Counted from the stretch's first letter, positions 10,260-25,013 are shown. The stretch: DNA of 64,000 nt from Tyto alba (GCF_018691265.1 NW_024881330.1:21038886-21102885); one strand, 5' to 3'. Numbers and translations: made by a program. Notes: generated by a model not told the origin, from the sequence alone.

Positions 10260-13200
10260 TGTGAAATTTTTCTTGTCCATACAGTACCATAGTGTTCCAG
10301 AAATACTGCTAGGGGCATAGGAAAATTGAGAAGCCTGGAAGAGACTCATAAAATGAACGCTCTACAGACAAAATAAACAGTCTCCAAAACATCATGTAGG
10401 TCCTGGTAGAAAATGAATCTGAAAATCTGACTTGTCTAACAGAAATGAGAAAAAAAATGCTGAATCATCAGACATTTAGGGCAGAGTTTGAACCAAGTTT
10501 CTGGGTGCTGGGACTGGGATAGGAGTCCAAATTTTGGCATTCTGGATAGTTAGATATGCATTTAGGTTCAGGGATGAGTCTGTAGATAACTTTGTTAAAA
10601 TAGTTGTTCTTCGAGATGGTCTGTGCTGCTTACACAGAGAAGCTGAAAAAGCTGCAGGTACTTTCCTCCATTAGTTATTTTTGTATTTTCCTAGAGAGTT
10701 GTAAACCAAAGCAGAAGTGATTCTGAAGAGTCACTTAATATTGTTGCAATTGTTTAGCTTCCGTTTCCCTCAGTCATAATAAAAACCAAACTCAGCTGAG
10801 ATAGACACGGTTCTTAGATATTCTTTTTTCATGGATTTTACTGTTTAGTTTTTAAAAGGCTTCTTTCCCAAATGGCATTGCTGGTAGTTCATTTGTGATT
10901 TTATTGGATTGTGTTGGATAATTTGGAGAGCATTTGGAAGTAAAGTATTTCTTAGCTTTAAAACTTTAAGATTTGTTTTCTGTAGGTGTCTGAAATATAC
11001 TGGTCTGTCAGCTACTAGCCGTTGTCACTTAGCAAATAGCCCAGAAAGCAGCAGATTCTAGTTTGATAAAACAATCAATTCCCTGGATCCAAATATGACA
11101 ACAAGTAATTATGAGTAGTATCCTTTCAGTTGTATTGAGACCTCTTACTTTCAGTGGAGAATAGCTTTGATTTATTTGTAATGGGGAGCCTTGATGAAAC
11201 TCAGTCTGGCAGAAAGAAGTAGCAATACTTCTACAGTACTATAACTCTTGTTCTGTGTACTCTTAAAGAGAGATCAGCCAACTGACTATTTAAGACAGTA
11301 ATCTCAATTCCTGAGTGCTGCATGAATTCCTGCCTAGGTTTTGGCAAGGTTGTAACACAGAAGTTCCACAGCTGCTTGCTGTGGGGTTTTCTCTATTGTA
11401 ATTTGTATTACATTTCAAGTAGTTATGGTCAAGTTTATTTGAGTATAATGTTAGTCTGGTACAGCTGTCAGTTCAAAGAATAAACCCACTATGGACAATG
11501 TGCAGTAAGCAAGGTCAATGACAAGGAGCTCTGCTATTGGCTGAAGTACACACAGAGGAAATGAATGAAGAACTAGGGAAGACAGTGAGTTTTAAACTGA
11601 TTCATATGGGAAAAACAGCTCTGCACACCGTAGAGAGATTCATAGTTAATGTACAGTGATATAAATCCATTTAGATTAGTGGATTTAGAGAAATTTCCAT
11701 AATTGCAAAATTTTGAGCCAGTTTGACTAGGCCATCATAAGCTTTATGTTCAGGATTGAGTGAATAGCTTCAGAATAATTCATCTTAATGTCAGTGCCTT
11801 CCTAGCCCCTCTAAAGAATATACAGTGGAGTAAAGAAATAAGAATTTTATTCATTCCCTTCAATTATCATCTGATAGTAACCTAAAATGTGTGGACTAAA
11901 TACATTAACATATCTGCTTTTCATGGAGAGGAGTGTTTCCTTTTCAGTGTGCACTGACAGGGAAATTAAAAATAAACACAACAGACTGAAGGGAAAATTC
12001 TTATTGGTGGACAACAAATAAAACACTTCAACTCAATCAAGACCCATTGCTTGCATGTATAAGACCAACTCATAGAGTATGGGGCACTTTCCATAGCATA
12101 ATCACAACTGTGATGAAAGGCCAGGTTTCCTCATCTTTATCACTTACTAAATTCAGTGGAAAGCTAGTTCATCATCCTTCTCAAGACCTCTGGAAAAGTC
12201 AGTACAAATGCTGTGCAGCCATCCTTGTGGTGACATTGTAAATGCATCTACCACTTTTGCACTTGAGGCAAATGTTCTGTGAGACAAAACACAAGCAATT
12301 GACAGATGAGGTAATTTCATTCCTTTTGGGCAGCAAGTCACCTAATGTTGAAGAGGTTTTTCACATAATGTGCATTAAAGAATGAGAAACATGTCTTGGC
12401 CATCTTTCCAGATCCGTGATTCAAAGACACCAGCCAAGCAAACAGTCTCACAAATAGTTCTGACGGCCACAAGTTAGGAATGATTAGTGAAAAACAGGGT
12501 AACTTTGCCCACTTATATTAGGGGACAGGAAAAGGAGAATGTAAGGAAAAAGCTACTATTTTATTAAGATTTGAGGCAGGAGTTGATGCTGCTCACCAGC
12601 AAAGTTATGATAATCACAATTTCTTGTATTTTGCCCAGGAATATGGTGGTGTCCCACAGAACCGGGACACCTATTTATGTCTCTAAAAGAACGTCACTCA
12701 GTCTGACAGGACAGGGTACTGACAAGGAAGTTAGGTATGCCTTCACTTCAAAATGATGAACATATAGGTGAAAATACAAGGACATTTCATGGAAAAAAAT
12801 TTGATTGGTACAAATACAGGCAAAGAAGGAGCTGGACCGGAATGTAGTTCTTTCAGTCTCACCTACTTTTCATGCATTTCTTCCAAGAATCTCCAGGGAA
12901 AGAGGAGTCTTGCCCTTGTGATGGGAGCTTCACTTCATAAAAAGCCTGGCCAGTATCTTTGTGAAGTATGCAGTGAGCCCTCCTGTGCATGATTATGTCT
13001 TCATGCAAATCAGAACGTGAAATTTCAAGAACTGATATTGAATAAAGTGAAAATTTCCCCACTATATGATAATTCTTCTCAAGTACTATGAAGTGAGTAC
13101 TTACCTGTACAAATTTATAGATTACTAGAAGAGGACCTAATAGATGAACTTCTCCAGGTACTGCCTGAAGACAAACACCTTACCCAGAGGGTTAATATTC

Positions 13201-14689
13201 TTATAAAAGTTCTTCCTTTCAGACTTCAGTTTATTAGTCTCCCTACCTTTTAGTAGGATAAGGGACTTGACCTCATAGATATCTTCTCTGCCTTCCATTC
13301 TTTTGAAAAGTAGGAAAGGCTAGGAAAGTACTTTGAACTTGGGGAAAACATTATTAAGGTTCAGACTGTTATATAGGTATTTGTGTTCTGCTTTACCACA
13401 GACATTGATTCTTCTCAGGTTATAGCATGGTCAATAATATCTAGTAATACATCAAATTCTACCACTTCTATATGTCAGTATTTAAGTTGGTAAATAATCA
13501 AGAACCAACAATACAGAACAAAGCTATGAATACGCCAAACACAAGTGCTGCACTGAGAACCTCCTACATGTAAGCTCTTATATGTTAAATAAGTTTTTGC
13601 AGATCTTTTTCCAAAAAGATAGTAGTGTATGTCGCTCATGATGAGTCAAGCATACTGACCTCTCAACTTCTGTACACGGGCACAGTGGATAATAGACGAA
13701 GGTACAATTTCTTCTGTATATAGAATTAAAATGGTGAAAAGAAGGATGCTTTACCTGCCCTGGATTAATAATTATCTCCAGGGCTCATTTATGTAGACAA
13801 GAGAAAGCACAAAGGTTATAAATGTTGCTTTATACCTTTTTAAGAGTACAGAGAATAAATTGATTTAGCTATATGGTTTAGTGATGTGTTTTCCTCAGTT
13901 GCCACAATGAATATGAATGTCACTATCAAGTATACATCAACTTAGAGTTTCTGAATGACACAGCCAAAATAAGCAGCACCCAGAGATTGATGGGAGACTG
14001 AGAAGATTTGAAAATGTCTCTTTCTGGGACAAGAACACAATAAGAAAGCAATCATTTTAATAGGAAAAGCAGAGCTACATTCTCCTTGATGCAAGTACTG
14101 AAGGGAATTAAGGAGTTCACCCCATGTCTAAACTAGGTTTAAATATTTACCATATTACTTTAAAGCATGTTAAATCAGGATCTCTATAGGTTTTGTTGTT
14201 GGGTTTTGTTTTGTTTTGCTTTATTTTTTAATAGAAAGTTTAAGTGAAGAGATGCTGCAGCTGCAATAAAGCAGTGCTTTACGTGCTGACAGTGCCAGGT
14301 ATGGGGGTGGATGGAATGGAAGATTCAGAAATTAGAAAAGAAGTATGCCAGGAAGACTAGCTCTTCTTTAACCTCAGTGTGACTTTATATTTCCAAGTTG
14401 CTTATGGTCTTGAAAACCAGACTCTGAAATGGAAGCCATCTAATTCTTAACATCTAGCAACATCACTGCTACAGGACTGAGCATAAAGACAACCCTGCGT
14501 TTTATCCATGCTTTTCCATAGGGATGTTTCAAGTATAAAGGACTGTCTGAGCTCCTGAAAGAAGTAACTGACTGATTTCAAATAACCTTCCACCTGTACT
14601 TAGAGAAAGGTCTCTGAGTTAAAAATATTATTATCAATAATGTATTTTCTTCAGCTTTATGTTGTCTCTTCTATTAATATCCTCCGGTA
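10260..14689. other. Anonymous AT-rich DNA (4.4 kb)
   Basis: I see no gene, RNA or identifiable mobile element. Several short open frames (for example 12047-12241 and 12768-12992) overlap frames on the other strand and have no recognisable domains. Low-complexity TTTTG runs occur near 14190-14230. Confidence 0.55.
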
Positions 14690-15410
14690 TGTAGCTTGCC
14701 TCTTCTGTGAGAGAAATTTAGTGTAGCCAGACCTACAGCCAGTTTCTGATCCACTGCTAGCTCCACATCATTTCCTGATATGCTAATGGCTAGCCAGTTA
14801 GTCTCCATTTTGTATTCATTAATTTTCTTTCTCTTTGTTAAATGTAGAGCTTTTCCCATGCCCCTCTCTCTCCTCCCTCTCTCTGCCCCAGTGCATCAAG
14901 ATCATTTTGAATTCTGATTCTGTCCCACATATGGCTTGTCATCCGTCCTGGCTTGGAGTTGTCAGCAAATTTCATAAGTGTACTTTCTCTTCCATCATCC
15001 AGGTGGCTAATGGAAATATCAGATAGAACCAGCTCTGGACATATTCCACTGGGACTCCACTTGAGACACCTTTTTGACATCAAAACTATGAGAGCAGCTT
15101 TCCAGTTGACTCTATGTCCCGCCTGGTTGTGCCTCCATCCAGACCATGTGTCTCTGGCTTGGGGCAGGATTGTCAAGTGGGACAGTGTTGGAAGTTTTTT
15201 TGAAGTAAAATTCCTCTCCCCTCTAACCTGTTAGAGCAGTCCTTGTCACATAATGAAATATATCTGTTTTAACATTGCTTTTTCTTGACTGCTTTTCCCA
15301 TTTTATCTTTTAAGAGCTTATAAATAGATTGTGTAATATTTTATTCTAGAACTAAAAGGTAGCTCTGCTGGCTAGTAGATAACCAGTTTGTGTAGATTTT
15401 TATCATTTAC
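14690..15410 (-). mobile_element. Ancient CR1/L3-type LINE fragment with decayed RT
   Basis: The minus strand encodes a badly eroded CR1-type reverse transcriptase segment. A readable frame covers 14838-15176 and includes LDDGRESTLMKFADN, corresponding to the catalytic-region block that normally contains FADD. The second aspartate has become asparagine (codons at 14958-14969, minus). Upstream and downstream wording matches the rest of the RT region in other frames, so frameshifts are present. Divergence is far greater than in the CR1 copies at 43 kb and 60 kb, so this is an old insertion. The right boundary is soft. Confidence 0.7.
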
Positions 15411-18400
15411 CCATTTGTTCATTTATCATGGACAAAACCCAGCAGATTACATAAATGTTCTCCCCATGTTCTTCACCCTATAAGATCTACTAAAGTCTAG
15501 TCACAGTAACTATCAGTTTTGCACACCAGAAAGATCTGTTTCAGCACAGTTGACCTTTACTGTGAATCAGTACTTTTCTTTTTCACATGTAAATCAATAC
15601 ATGTTAACATGGTTCACGAATGGAATACAGAGGAAGCGTATGATTAAAACTAAAATCAGAATCAAACACTGTCAATATTTTTAGAGCTTGAATATGACTC
15701 AGCTCATAAATTGGACTTTCTCTGTAATTCAGTCTTTTCAATTAAATTTTCATCAAGAAAAATCTCAACTGTAGGATGGAATTTATACTCGGGACAAAAA
15801 TGAGAATGAGAGAAATGTCTACGTCAGCTCTGAGATTTAAAAAAAAAAAAAAGTTTAATTTTCAGTAGAGGATATTGTCATAATTTTTTGTTCTATACAA
15901 AATCAGATTTTGGATTTTTTTTTCACTTAGTTTGAAATTAAGACTTCCAGGCCACAGATACAATACAAGCCTAATCCTGACAAAGTATAAAAGCTATCAT
16001 GAACTGAAAATAAGGAAAACTATGAGAATTAAGTATATTCAATAATATCTGTACTTTTTCATTCAGCTCAAGATAAAATCACCTTGACCACAAAAATTGC
16101 TATCAAATCGAATCTATCTGGATCAGAACCAACAAGATCAGAAAAGTCTGGTGCATTCCTTATGCAGAAAATTAATAAAACCCTGAGCTACCTGCTACTT
16201 TTGCAGCTAAACAGTGACAGGGCATGTAAGACAAAGCACTGTCAAGTATGTCTCTTTCTTGTGGAAGAACTCACAAAGCTGTAATCACATCACCTCTGAA
16301 CTTTGCATTTTGATTGAGCCTGTGCTTTAATTAGTACTGTGTTGGGGTATTCAGTGCAGATATGTCTGCAGGTGTATACTGACTTTGTACTGCCCTGTGC
16401 TGTCTCACCATTCAGCTAGCAAAAGGCATGTAATGTGTTCCACCTCCGTGTCAGTTCCAAGTTAGGCAGTGTCCCTTAAATCACTGATAAATATACCTTA
16501 CAGGGTGGTTTCTGTGTTTGTGTTTGGAAGAAACTAGACTTCAAGAAAGTCAGTAAAGCTTCCTGTCTTTTAAAATGTAGATGCTTAGATGTTTACACTG
16601 GTGCTTGCTGGTGAGTCAGGAGGTGTAGAATCTCCTACATTTCACCTGCTGATTACCATTTTGAGAGTTTTACATATATTTCAAAAGGACGCTATGTCTT
16701 CCAGATGCTGCATCAACAGCACCGACTTCAAAATTGTGTACTGTCTTCAGAGGATTTGTCTTGTTGAGGGGAAAGAGGGGGACAAATTATGTCATTCATC
16801 CCTTAGCTTTCTCTCTGAAATGGACAACACTCAGCAGGCACCATTGCTCATAAGGGGAGCACAGCCTCCTTTACCCCTGAGCACCAAACATGAGCAAAAT
16901 CTCTTTACCTATCCTGGGCCTCTCTGTTCCTTGGAGACACTCTTGATTTATCTGGATGCACAGAGCTGCATGGAGAAAGAAAGAATCCAGAATGCTTAGT
17001 AGGAATGGCTCCTTTGAGAAACTGTGAAAAATAGTATTCACAGCAGTAAGACTCTTTTGTGATTTAGTCAGAAGGCCACAGGCTCTGTTTTAATCCATTT
17101 CCAATAGAGAAGAGCTTATATGGCACTTCACTTTTTCATTCAAGTAATGCAGTTTGCTGTCTGCTTACTGCTGAGCTCTTATGAGAAGATGCTGCTTGCT
17201 GCAGACTGATAAATCTTGCTTTAGCTGGGGGTCTTAAATAAAGTAATAAAATTTTAGAACTTTTAAACTGCAGTCAAAATACTTGCTGCACCTATTTTTA
17301 TCTGGTAGTCTTCTTGGAGAAGTTGTCCTTTAGGGCTTTAGGATATTTAGCAGCTCTGTAATTGGAAAATGTTTTGACAGTTAGCGCAAAATGGGAGCTC
17401 AACATTACAGATTTTGAGAACAGTCTCTGTGATTTTGTGTGGCACCATGCTGTTCTGGTCGAAACCAGCAGCCAACACTAGCTCCCTGAAAAGAACAAAG
17501 AGCTCATCAATCAGATTATCCTCCACAATGACATTTCTTCAGTGTACATCCAGTTTGGAATGTGAAACTTTAATTTACCCAGGACAAGCTAATCCCTAGT
17601 GCCTTATACCTGGTCTCTGTCAAAACACAGCTCCCACTCAAGGAATATGCATCTATCTTGGTTAAAAGCACATTGCTGAAGCTGCTGGAGCCTCAACATT
17701 GCAAACAGGCATTCACCTGTGAAGGAAGATAATGTGGCAATAGTGTGGCATCAGTGGAGAGAGACATCCAGACTTTATTACAGCTCTTCAGACTACTATC
17801 TGTGAAGTAAAAACCTCCTTTTCTTCCATTGCTGACATAAGCAGGCTTGAGGCTATTTCATTGGATCTGTTATAGAAGAATGGAGATAACAGATCAGACC
17901 AGATCCAATCCAAAGTCCTTTCTCTGGCAATACAGAAATGTGGAATAATCTGTACTAAGGCGTGAGGACTTCTCAACCTCCACATTAAGGATGTCACCCT
18001 AATGCACAATGACTATTATTTCTTTCACATTTTATTAGCCTTTACTGCAGCCAGCACAGTGTGATTAGCCAGGTCATAATCTAGCCCTTTTTGAACCTTT
18101 ATGATCACCTTGTCATTTCACTGTCTGTCCCTATGATTAGCTGTGAAGAGGTGGGAACATTTGGACCACGTACATGCAAGAGGTCTGAGAAGAATGTGTT
18201 AGCAACAAGGTGACTGTTGTCCTGTCCAATCCAAAAACAAGGGGGCATAAAGTGCATGTCAGGTATTTCCATCTCAGAACAGAGCACACGAATATGCAGT
18301 GAGCCTATTCCAGCCCATCTCAGTTGTTGGACTGACCTAGAACTTTCCCACATGCAAAGACTTCTTCACAGATGAAAGCTACAGGTCCAGGTTATAACAC

Positions 18401-20287
18401 AGACTGAATACTGGGTTTAACTGACCAGTTTCCATAGCAAAAATTTGAAAATTTCATAGAATTGTCCTGCATGGTGAATTTCCACTGAGGCCCTCACAGT
18501 GGATCCTGTGGCCTTTGCATCTGAAAACATCGTCTTGTTTACAAGAGGACCATAGCAAAACCTGTATCCCATCGACCCTAGAGAATATTTTAAATACAAT
18601 TTACAGGCAAATTATGTTCTTCTGTGGCAACATGGATCATAAAGCACAGAACAAAGTGAATATGCATGTGCATTATCACTTAAAACTAGAACAGTGTGTT
18701 CACAGAGAGAATGTAAAATGTAGTATTTCCCTCTATCAGAAAGACACTAATGTTCCAAACTGCAACAGGAAACTGAAAAGGCATAAGGGCCACATGAACT
18801 GTCAAAAGATATGCAACATAGATTGTGAATAAAGGTTGAGAGTAAAGCTAACTGAAAGGCAATTATCAACAGACAGATGAATCAAAATATTCACCATTAC
18901 CTCAGAGCCTCTCAGAGAAGTACAGCTTTTCCTTTCCACTGAGTTAATCCTTTCCAGGCTAGTTTTCTTTAGGTTGTATTAGTTTACATCCCCACCTCCG
19001 AAACAAGATTTCATGTTAGACATCAACTGGCATGAGCTTCAGTCATGTTCTTCAGAACTGTGATGCCCAGAGGCCAGTTCTTTTACAACTGTTTCACCTG
19101 ATTCTTGTCAGCCTGCCTCCACCATTCTGCTTTCAAAGGTAACCAAATCAAGGACTATACACAGAGATAAACTTTTTTCTTCTGTTTTGAAATTATGCCT
19201 CTTCAAAGACAATTCAAGATTACTTATTCATATTTTGCAGCATATGATATTTACATTATCAGGCGTAGTTTTGAGGAGTTGCCTTCCAGTTTCCCCTCTT
19301 ACAGAAAACTGCATTTCTTCATGTTTTCCTATTCCTAGCCAGCTACATTCCTCCTAGATTAATACATTTTTTCTGTAATTTATGATAAATCAGTCTAAGA
19401 TCCATAGATTTCCGTACATACATTTGCTTTATAGCACTTCCCGGTTAGTTCATATCTGAACTTGATTCATACATAATTCTGTGCTCCATGTATTCAGTTT
19501 GTTCACCTGTCAAGAAGAGAGCGAAATATGGGACTTGCACTGAAAGTTATAGTCTCACTGTATGCAGCAGTCCTGCCTTATAACTACAGTCCTTAATTTA
19601 AGTGTACCAGGGAGACAAAAACTACACTAAAAAACAAAAAAAAACTCAACAACAAAACCTACATAATAAGCATGTTGATAAACTTAACATGCAACATCAC
19701 AGATCAACAGAACAACTTTTAATTAAAGCTAATTACATTTCAGTTGCTGTCAGAGGTTATTTTAATGTTGTATTTCAAAAAGGCTGGGGACTATTATCTA
19801 ATTCAGTGAGTTGGATTTTTCCTGTAGCCTAGTGCATTAGAGAATTAGCATTTTCTCTTCCATCCTTTATTACTACATCACCTAGTGTATGACTAATAAT
19901 GATTTTTTCATTTCTCATAATAATGAAAAAAGTATTGTCATTTTGCCAGTTAAGTATTACAAAATGTTACCTAGCTACTGAATTTTAGTATAGGATCCTT
20001 CCACTGTTTTACTAAAGAAATATTACATCTTTTCAGAAAGCCAAGACCATCATCGGTTAATATCTCAGCTGTAAGAAGCCTGGCATTAGAAGCCAAAACC
20101 TATACACTTGTAGAATAGGCTAGTGACACATCTCACTGAAATTACCTGCTTTGCTACTTTTATTAGAATATTCTCTTTATCAGAAAGAGGCTCCTTGGGC
20201 CAGATCAAGGGAATGAAAAAATGCTGGTCTCGCTGTGATGATCCTTATTAGTATAATTCTCTGTATTCTGTGTAGAAGTGGAATTGC
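15411..20287. other. Anonymous AT-rich DNA
   Basis: No gene is recognised. A 14-base A run lies at 15839-15852. The longest frame, 16589-16999 (136 codons, plus), has no domain I recognise and no splice or promoter context. The frames at 17788-18353 on the minus strand are likewise unsupported. Confidence 0.5.
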
Positions 20288-20314
20288 AAAAAAAAAAAAA
20301 AAAAAAAAAAAAAA
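20288..20314 (+). repeat. Poly(A) run, 27 bases
   Basis: This is an uninterrupted A27. The upstream sequence does not look like a LINE 3' end or a processed transcript with AATAAA, so I treat it as a simple homopolymer rather than a retrocopy tail. Confidence 0.9.
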
Positions 20315-23300
20315 GGCCTAGTTTCAATTTTTGTGAAACCAGGAACTTCAGAGGGATTTAAATACCTAAAGAAGAATTTAAGTGGACTTCAGGAGCCAAA
20401 AGCTAGAATTGAAACACAACTATATCCCTGTTATAACTCCCCAAAATCACTACTGCACACTTGCCTGTTTGCAGTGATCTCTGGCCATTTCTGCACACGC
20501 CTGGGACTGCACACTTCATCCTCTGTAGTGCTGTTACCAACATCTGCATGAAGATAGCTTTCAGTTAACATAGATTTAACTTAGTCAACTTATTTTTAAA
20601 ATAAACATGCTTGAAATAAGTTGTTGAGGTTATTTAAATTTTGTGCAATGATGAACATGGCATAAGGTTTACTAATAATTAATCTCACTTGCTTTAGAAA
20701 TAGGACTTCTAACATACGGCTTCTTAGTGTGATTAGTTTTCACTGCATCTTACCTTTTTTTCAGATATTCATCTGTATTTCTAAAATATTGCTCATTTTG
20801 ACACATCTGACTGCGTAGGGCCAAGAATTACATAGAAATGAAAATGAAAAAGAAGCACTAAAATATTCTGGGGATACGATATAATTTATCATTTTAGCCT
20901 AAAATTTTATTAATTCTTTTTAGGCCTATGCTACCTTAGGCACAAAATATATTATCTCTTAGACCCAGCAACTTATCCAATTTCCTTGCCATCCTAAAGG
21001 ATCACAGAATTTATAGTAGAAAACCATATTATATTTTCAGGCCCTAGCTGGTTGAAGGTACATTTTGACAATACAGAAAACCTTAAATATATACTGATAC
21101 TTACTTGAGTTTAGCCAAAGAAATGCATTTTATTTACAAGTGCAAGTAACACAAGATTAAAACAAAGTCAGCTGTTAAACTTACTAAAATATGGCTACAG
21201 CAGCAACAGGTTTTCATATGTTTTAACTCTACCTCTTGATGGCCTGTGATGAATTATATATATATATAAAATCATCAAATTCTGAAAAATAAATTATTCA
21301 ACACAAAATATGGCATTATATTCTTTTTCAGTACTTCAGTTTTGTCCTTCTGTTTTGTCCTTTTTGTCTGTCTCTACTCAATGTAGGAGATGACTCAGAG
21401 AAGAGAAATGATAATGAACTTAAGACTCTAATTAAAAAGTTATCATCTGGGTCTGTTTTGTCTCCCCTAAGATGTAGTGACCCAGATATAGCTATAACTC
21501 CTGAGCTTCCCAGCACTTCCGAAATTTGTTGAATGCAAGAGATTGTATGCAGGTTCTGCAAAGGACAGCTAACCTACCTACTATGCTTTGTTACTTTGAT
21601 TGTTCTGTTCCTGCAGTGAAGTTAATACTGATGGAAAAATGTCAGCCCTGGAAAGCAGCACCTCCTGGGAACATGCATAGCCTGGGGAGCTCCAGCTTGG
21701 GATCCTGTACTTTGAACTTGACCATAGGTTGTCTGTGGTTTGGGAGGAGCGCTCACAACAGCCAGTTTGAAACACAGTATTTTTGTCCCCAAAATACAAT
21801 TTATGAACTTGCAGCATATCACAGAGCCAGTTTCACATGCTGGGATGCCATTTGTCTATGCATTAGGTTGGCAAATACGTGATGTCCCAGACAGAAGAAA
21901 GCCAATGAGGCTGCATTTGCAGCTTGAGTGTTAAAGGTAATCCTGTGCCATGGAAACACATGATGTCCCTCACATCCTTCCCTGGCATGGCACAGGCATG
22001 TCTGACTCATTGTAGGTGGGCATCCTTCATCTATAATCCATCCTGCTGCTAACAGTGGCCCAACAAACAAGAATTGGATATCCAGCAGTTCAAGAAGCTG
22101 TGGAAGGGTGAGACTGATTCATATATACCTGGTGGTCCCTAGCTTCACGGGCTAAAACTCCTATCCACTTACAAAGGGACTGAAATCCCAAATTCATTTC
22201 ATGCAAACTAATAAACATCAATTAGCCACTAAGAGAAGATTTCATTCTATCCTTGTGCAGTCCGGATCTTGGGCTATGGGGCTAAACACTGCAAACTGAG
22301 GACCACAGATTTCATCAGAGTAATCCCTTTACATTTCTACCGACTTTGACATGCTATTTATTTCTCTTCCACCATCCTACCTTTTGGTTACCATATATTT
22401 GACTGCTACCATATTGTACAACAGCCTATAAAAGTCCCAACTGACATCAATTTTTTTCACTGTCCAACAAACAGCTTATTCATGGCAAATATTAGCATTA
22501 TAGTTAAAAACTTAAAACTCAGCCTTCTTATTATTATGATGTGCAAAACTTTTCTTATGTGGTTATACGGTATGTTTCATCCAATTACTTTAATTATCTT
22601 CCTTCTTGGTGGCAACAATTGGTGTAAACAAAAGAAAAAAACAGCACTGAAAGTCATCAGAAAGGGTAAGTATCAGTTTTGTAAACATCATTATATGTAC
22701 TTTGATAATGGCAAGCTGAAGACTGATTGTATTATTCTCAGTGAAAATCTCATCCTTGAGCAGGCAGTTACACAGAATCTGATACATGACAAACTCTATG
22801 TAAACACAGGAAAAACTCCACTGAAATCAGTGAGTTCACACCGGCCTCTGAATCTCAGCAGCACAGAATAGTGTTCACAAAGACCATGTGTGTAGTAATT
22901 TGGTAATATCAATAGGAGCAAAGCAGGAATTCTTTCATTATGAAGAACTAGAAGTTTTAAATTCTTGTCCTCATTTCTGTGGGGAAAGAAAAAAATCTGT
23001 GATAAAACTCAAAGTATGTTTAAGCTGGTATCCGTATTTAGGCTCTCATAAGAATTCTCCTGGGAAAATACAGGTTGAGTTTCCTGAATAATTTCCAGAA
23101 ATCATAATTTGTTTTCAATCCATCACAGAACAACACTGAGGCATTTCAATATTGTTAGCAAGCAAATAAACAAAAGAAAGACAAAAGAGTATGAGTCATG
23201 CTCCTGCTTAGCTAACACTGCAGTGATTAGAAAACACTTCTGGAAGGAAGAAATTCTAGTGGAAGCCCACACCTTGCACGATTCAGAGCTGGGAGCAGTC

Positions 23301-25013
23301 CCCAGGACTCCTATGTCCCAAGATGTGCTCAGCTGGCTCCGGAACAATGGCATCTCTGAGGAAAGACTTAATACTTGTATGCTGACAGGTTTAGGCACCT
23401 TTACCTCTCCAGTTGAGGTTAGGATACAGCTACGTGTCTCTGCAGAAGGCCCTGATGGTGCTGTACTTTCACTTTGTAGAAGCTGCCTGCAGAAGAAATC
23501 CCACAGCCACCAGTGAATCTTCATCACTGTGAGGGAAATGGTGTACTAGGTGGGTTGTAGGCTGAGAAGTGATCCAGGAGCACAGTGAGCTCACTGAGGA
23601 CCCGCTAAGCACCACAGATGTATTGACAAAAGACCCTTCCCTGAACTCATCTCAGAATCTGAATTTGTGGGATTTGTCCTGCCTTCAGAGAAATTGATTC
23701 TTTGTAAATAAATCTTCACAGTGAAGTGATGAAGTGCACTGACTAGCACAGACCAGGAATGAGTTGTCAGAGTGCTATGGATGCATCCCTTTCTTGGTCT
23801 CCTAAGAGATGAGATATTTAAGAATAGTCTGGAAACTGTATCAGTTTTGAGGCCATGGTGAATGAATTATGTACAGAATAAGTAAGACACCCTGTGCTCA
23901 CAGACATATTCTTTACCAGCTTCAAGTTCAGCAGCATCAGACATGAATGGTGTCTCTAGAGAGTGGTCTCTGGAATATCTCTGTGTTAGTATATATCACG
24001 TTGGCATGTATGTCATTAGCCTGCTATTAAGATCTTAGTTCTGACCAAAATAATCCATAGAGGCAGGAACTGAGCTATGGTACAGACTGATGAAGTGTGT
24101 TTCATAAACCAGTGTTACTACAGACTCCCATGGTCATTAATCTCTTCCAGATGTGACTTGGTGTCGGCTGATATTTGCAGACAAATAAGATGTGTCAGAA
24201 ACAGGATTTGTGATCTCAGATTTCTTTGCCAGCAATCTATAACCTTAAAGTACACTATGTTCTTTAATGGCTCTGCAGTGTCCTGGCAAGAAAATAACTG
24301 AATGCAGAAGATGTCCATGTTACTGTCATTGTTACAGACTCTCATTTGGGTATAGCTACACAAAGCAATGTAGTGCTATGCAAAGATACTCATGGTAGTC
24401 CTGAATACACAAGCACAAGGTAGAATGACTGAAAACTACCGCACTCAGATTGGCTAATTGGTGTTACTTAGAGAAAAGTTTCTTAACTTTGGTAATATAC
24501 TGTGATAATAAGGCTATTCCACTAAAACTGTCTGAGATAGCTTGGAAGGTTCTCCTGGTGCCACCTTGCCTTTTGTAGAGTATCCCAAAGGGTTAAATTA
24601 TCTAGATGAGTGCAACTTTGTGGAGAAAGCAAAACAAACAGAAAAATGTTTACTTCAGTAATGGCTACCTCAAATTCAAACTGCATCCTAAAACAAAGAT
24701 AAATGTTCTGTAAGTTGTCTTTAAGTTCATCCAAGATACACACTTAGAGATAATGTATTATTTAAAAAGTTTCCAAATACCAAAACATATCTGAAACTCT
24801 GCAAACTATGGAAAACTGATGTCAAGAGAAGTTTTGTGTAACCTTTTACAGACTTGCTTCTTCTGAATGTGCAATTTCAAAGTGTATACAGTTTAAAAGA
24901 CTACTGCTTTCAGTAAAACAAAATTAGCACACTGAGATGAACCCTATTTAATACAGATTCTCTTGCTAAACTCTGGAGTTTGCTACTCTAAGGTACTGAT
25001 TGAAGATTTACCA
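20315..25013. other. Anonymous AT-rich DNA with a TA microsatellite
   Basis: A (TA)n tract lies at about 21255-21268. Two mid-length frames, 22482-22871 (129 codons, plus) and 23109-23516 (135 codons, plus, with a 134-codon frame opposite), have no recognised domains. Wording near 22805-22850 resembles old amniote MIR/CR1-like debris. Nothing here is strong enough to annotate as a gene. Confidence 0.5.
21255..21268. repeat. (TA)n microsatellite
   Basis: About seven uninterrupted TA units lie within an AT-rich context. Confidence 0.7.

Noticed and set aside
18417..18599. TTCATAGAATTG near 18458 as a CR1 3' terminus
   Set aside because: Only a handful of bases match and there is no CR1 body on either side.
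20288..20314. Poly(A) run as a processed pseudogene tail
   Set aside because: No AATAAA at the right distance, no recognisable coding sequence upstream and no flanking target duplication were found.
23109..23527. 135- and 134-codon frames on opposite strands
   Set aside because: They occupy the same bases on both strands, with no recognised domain and no splice or promoter context. Parts of the wording resemble old repeat debris.
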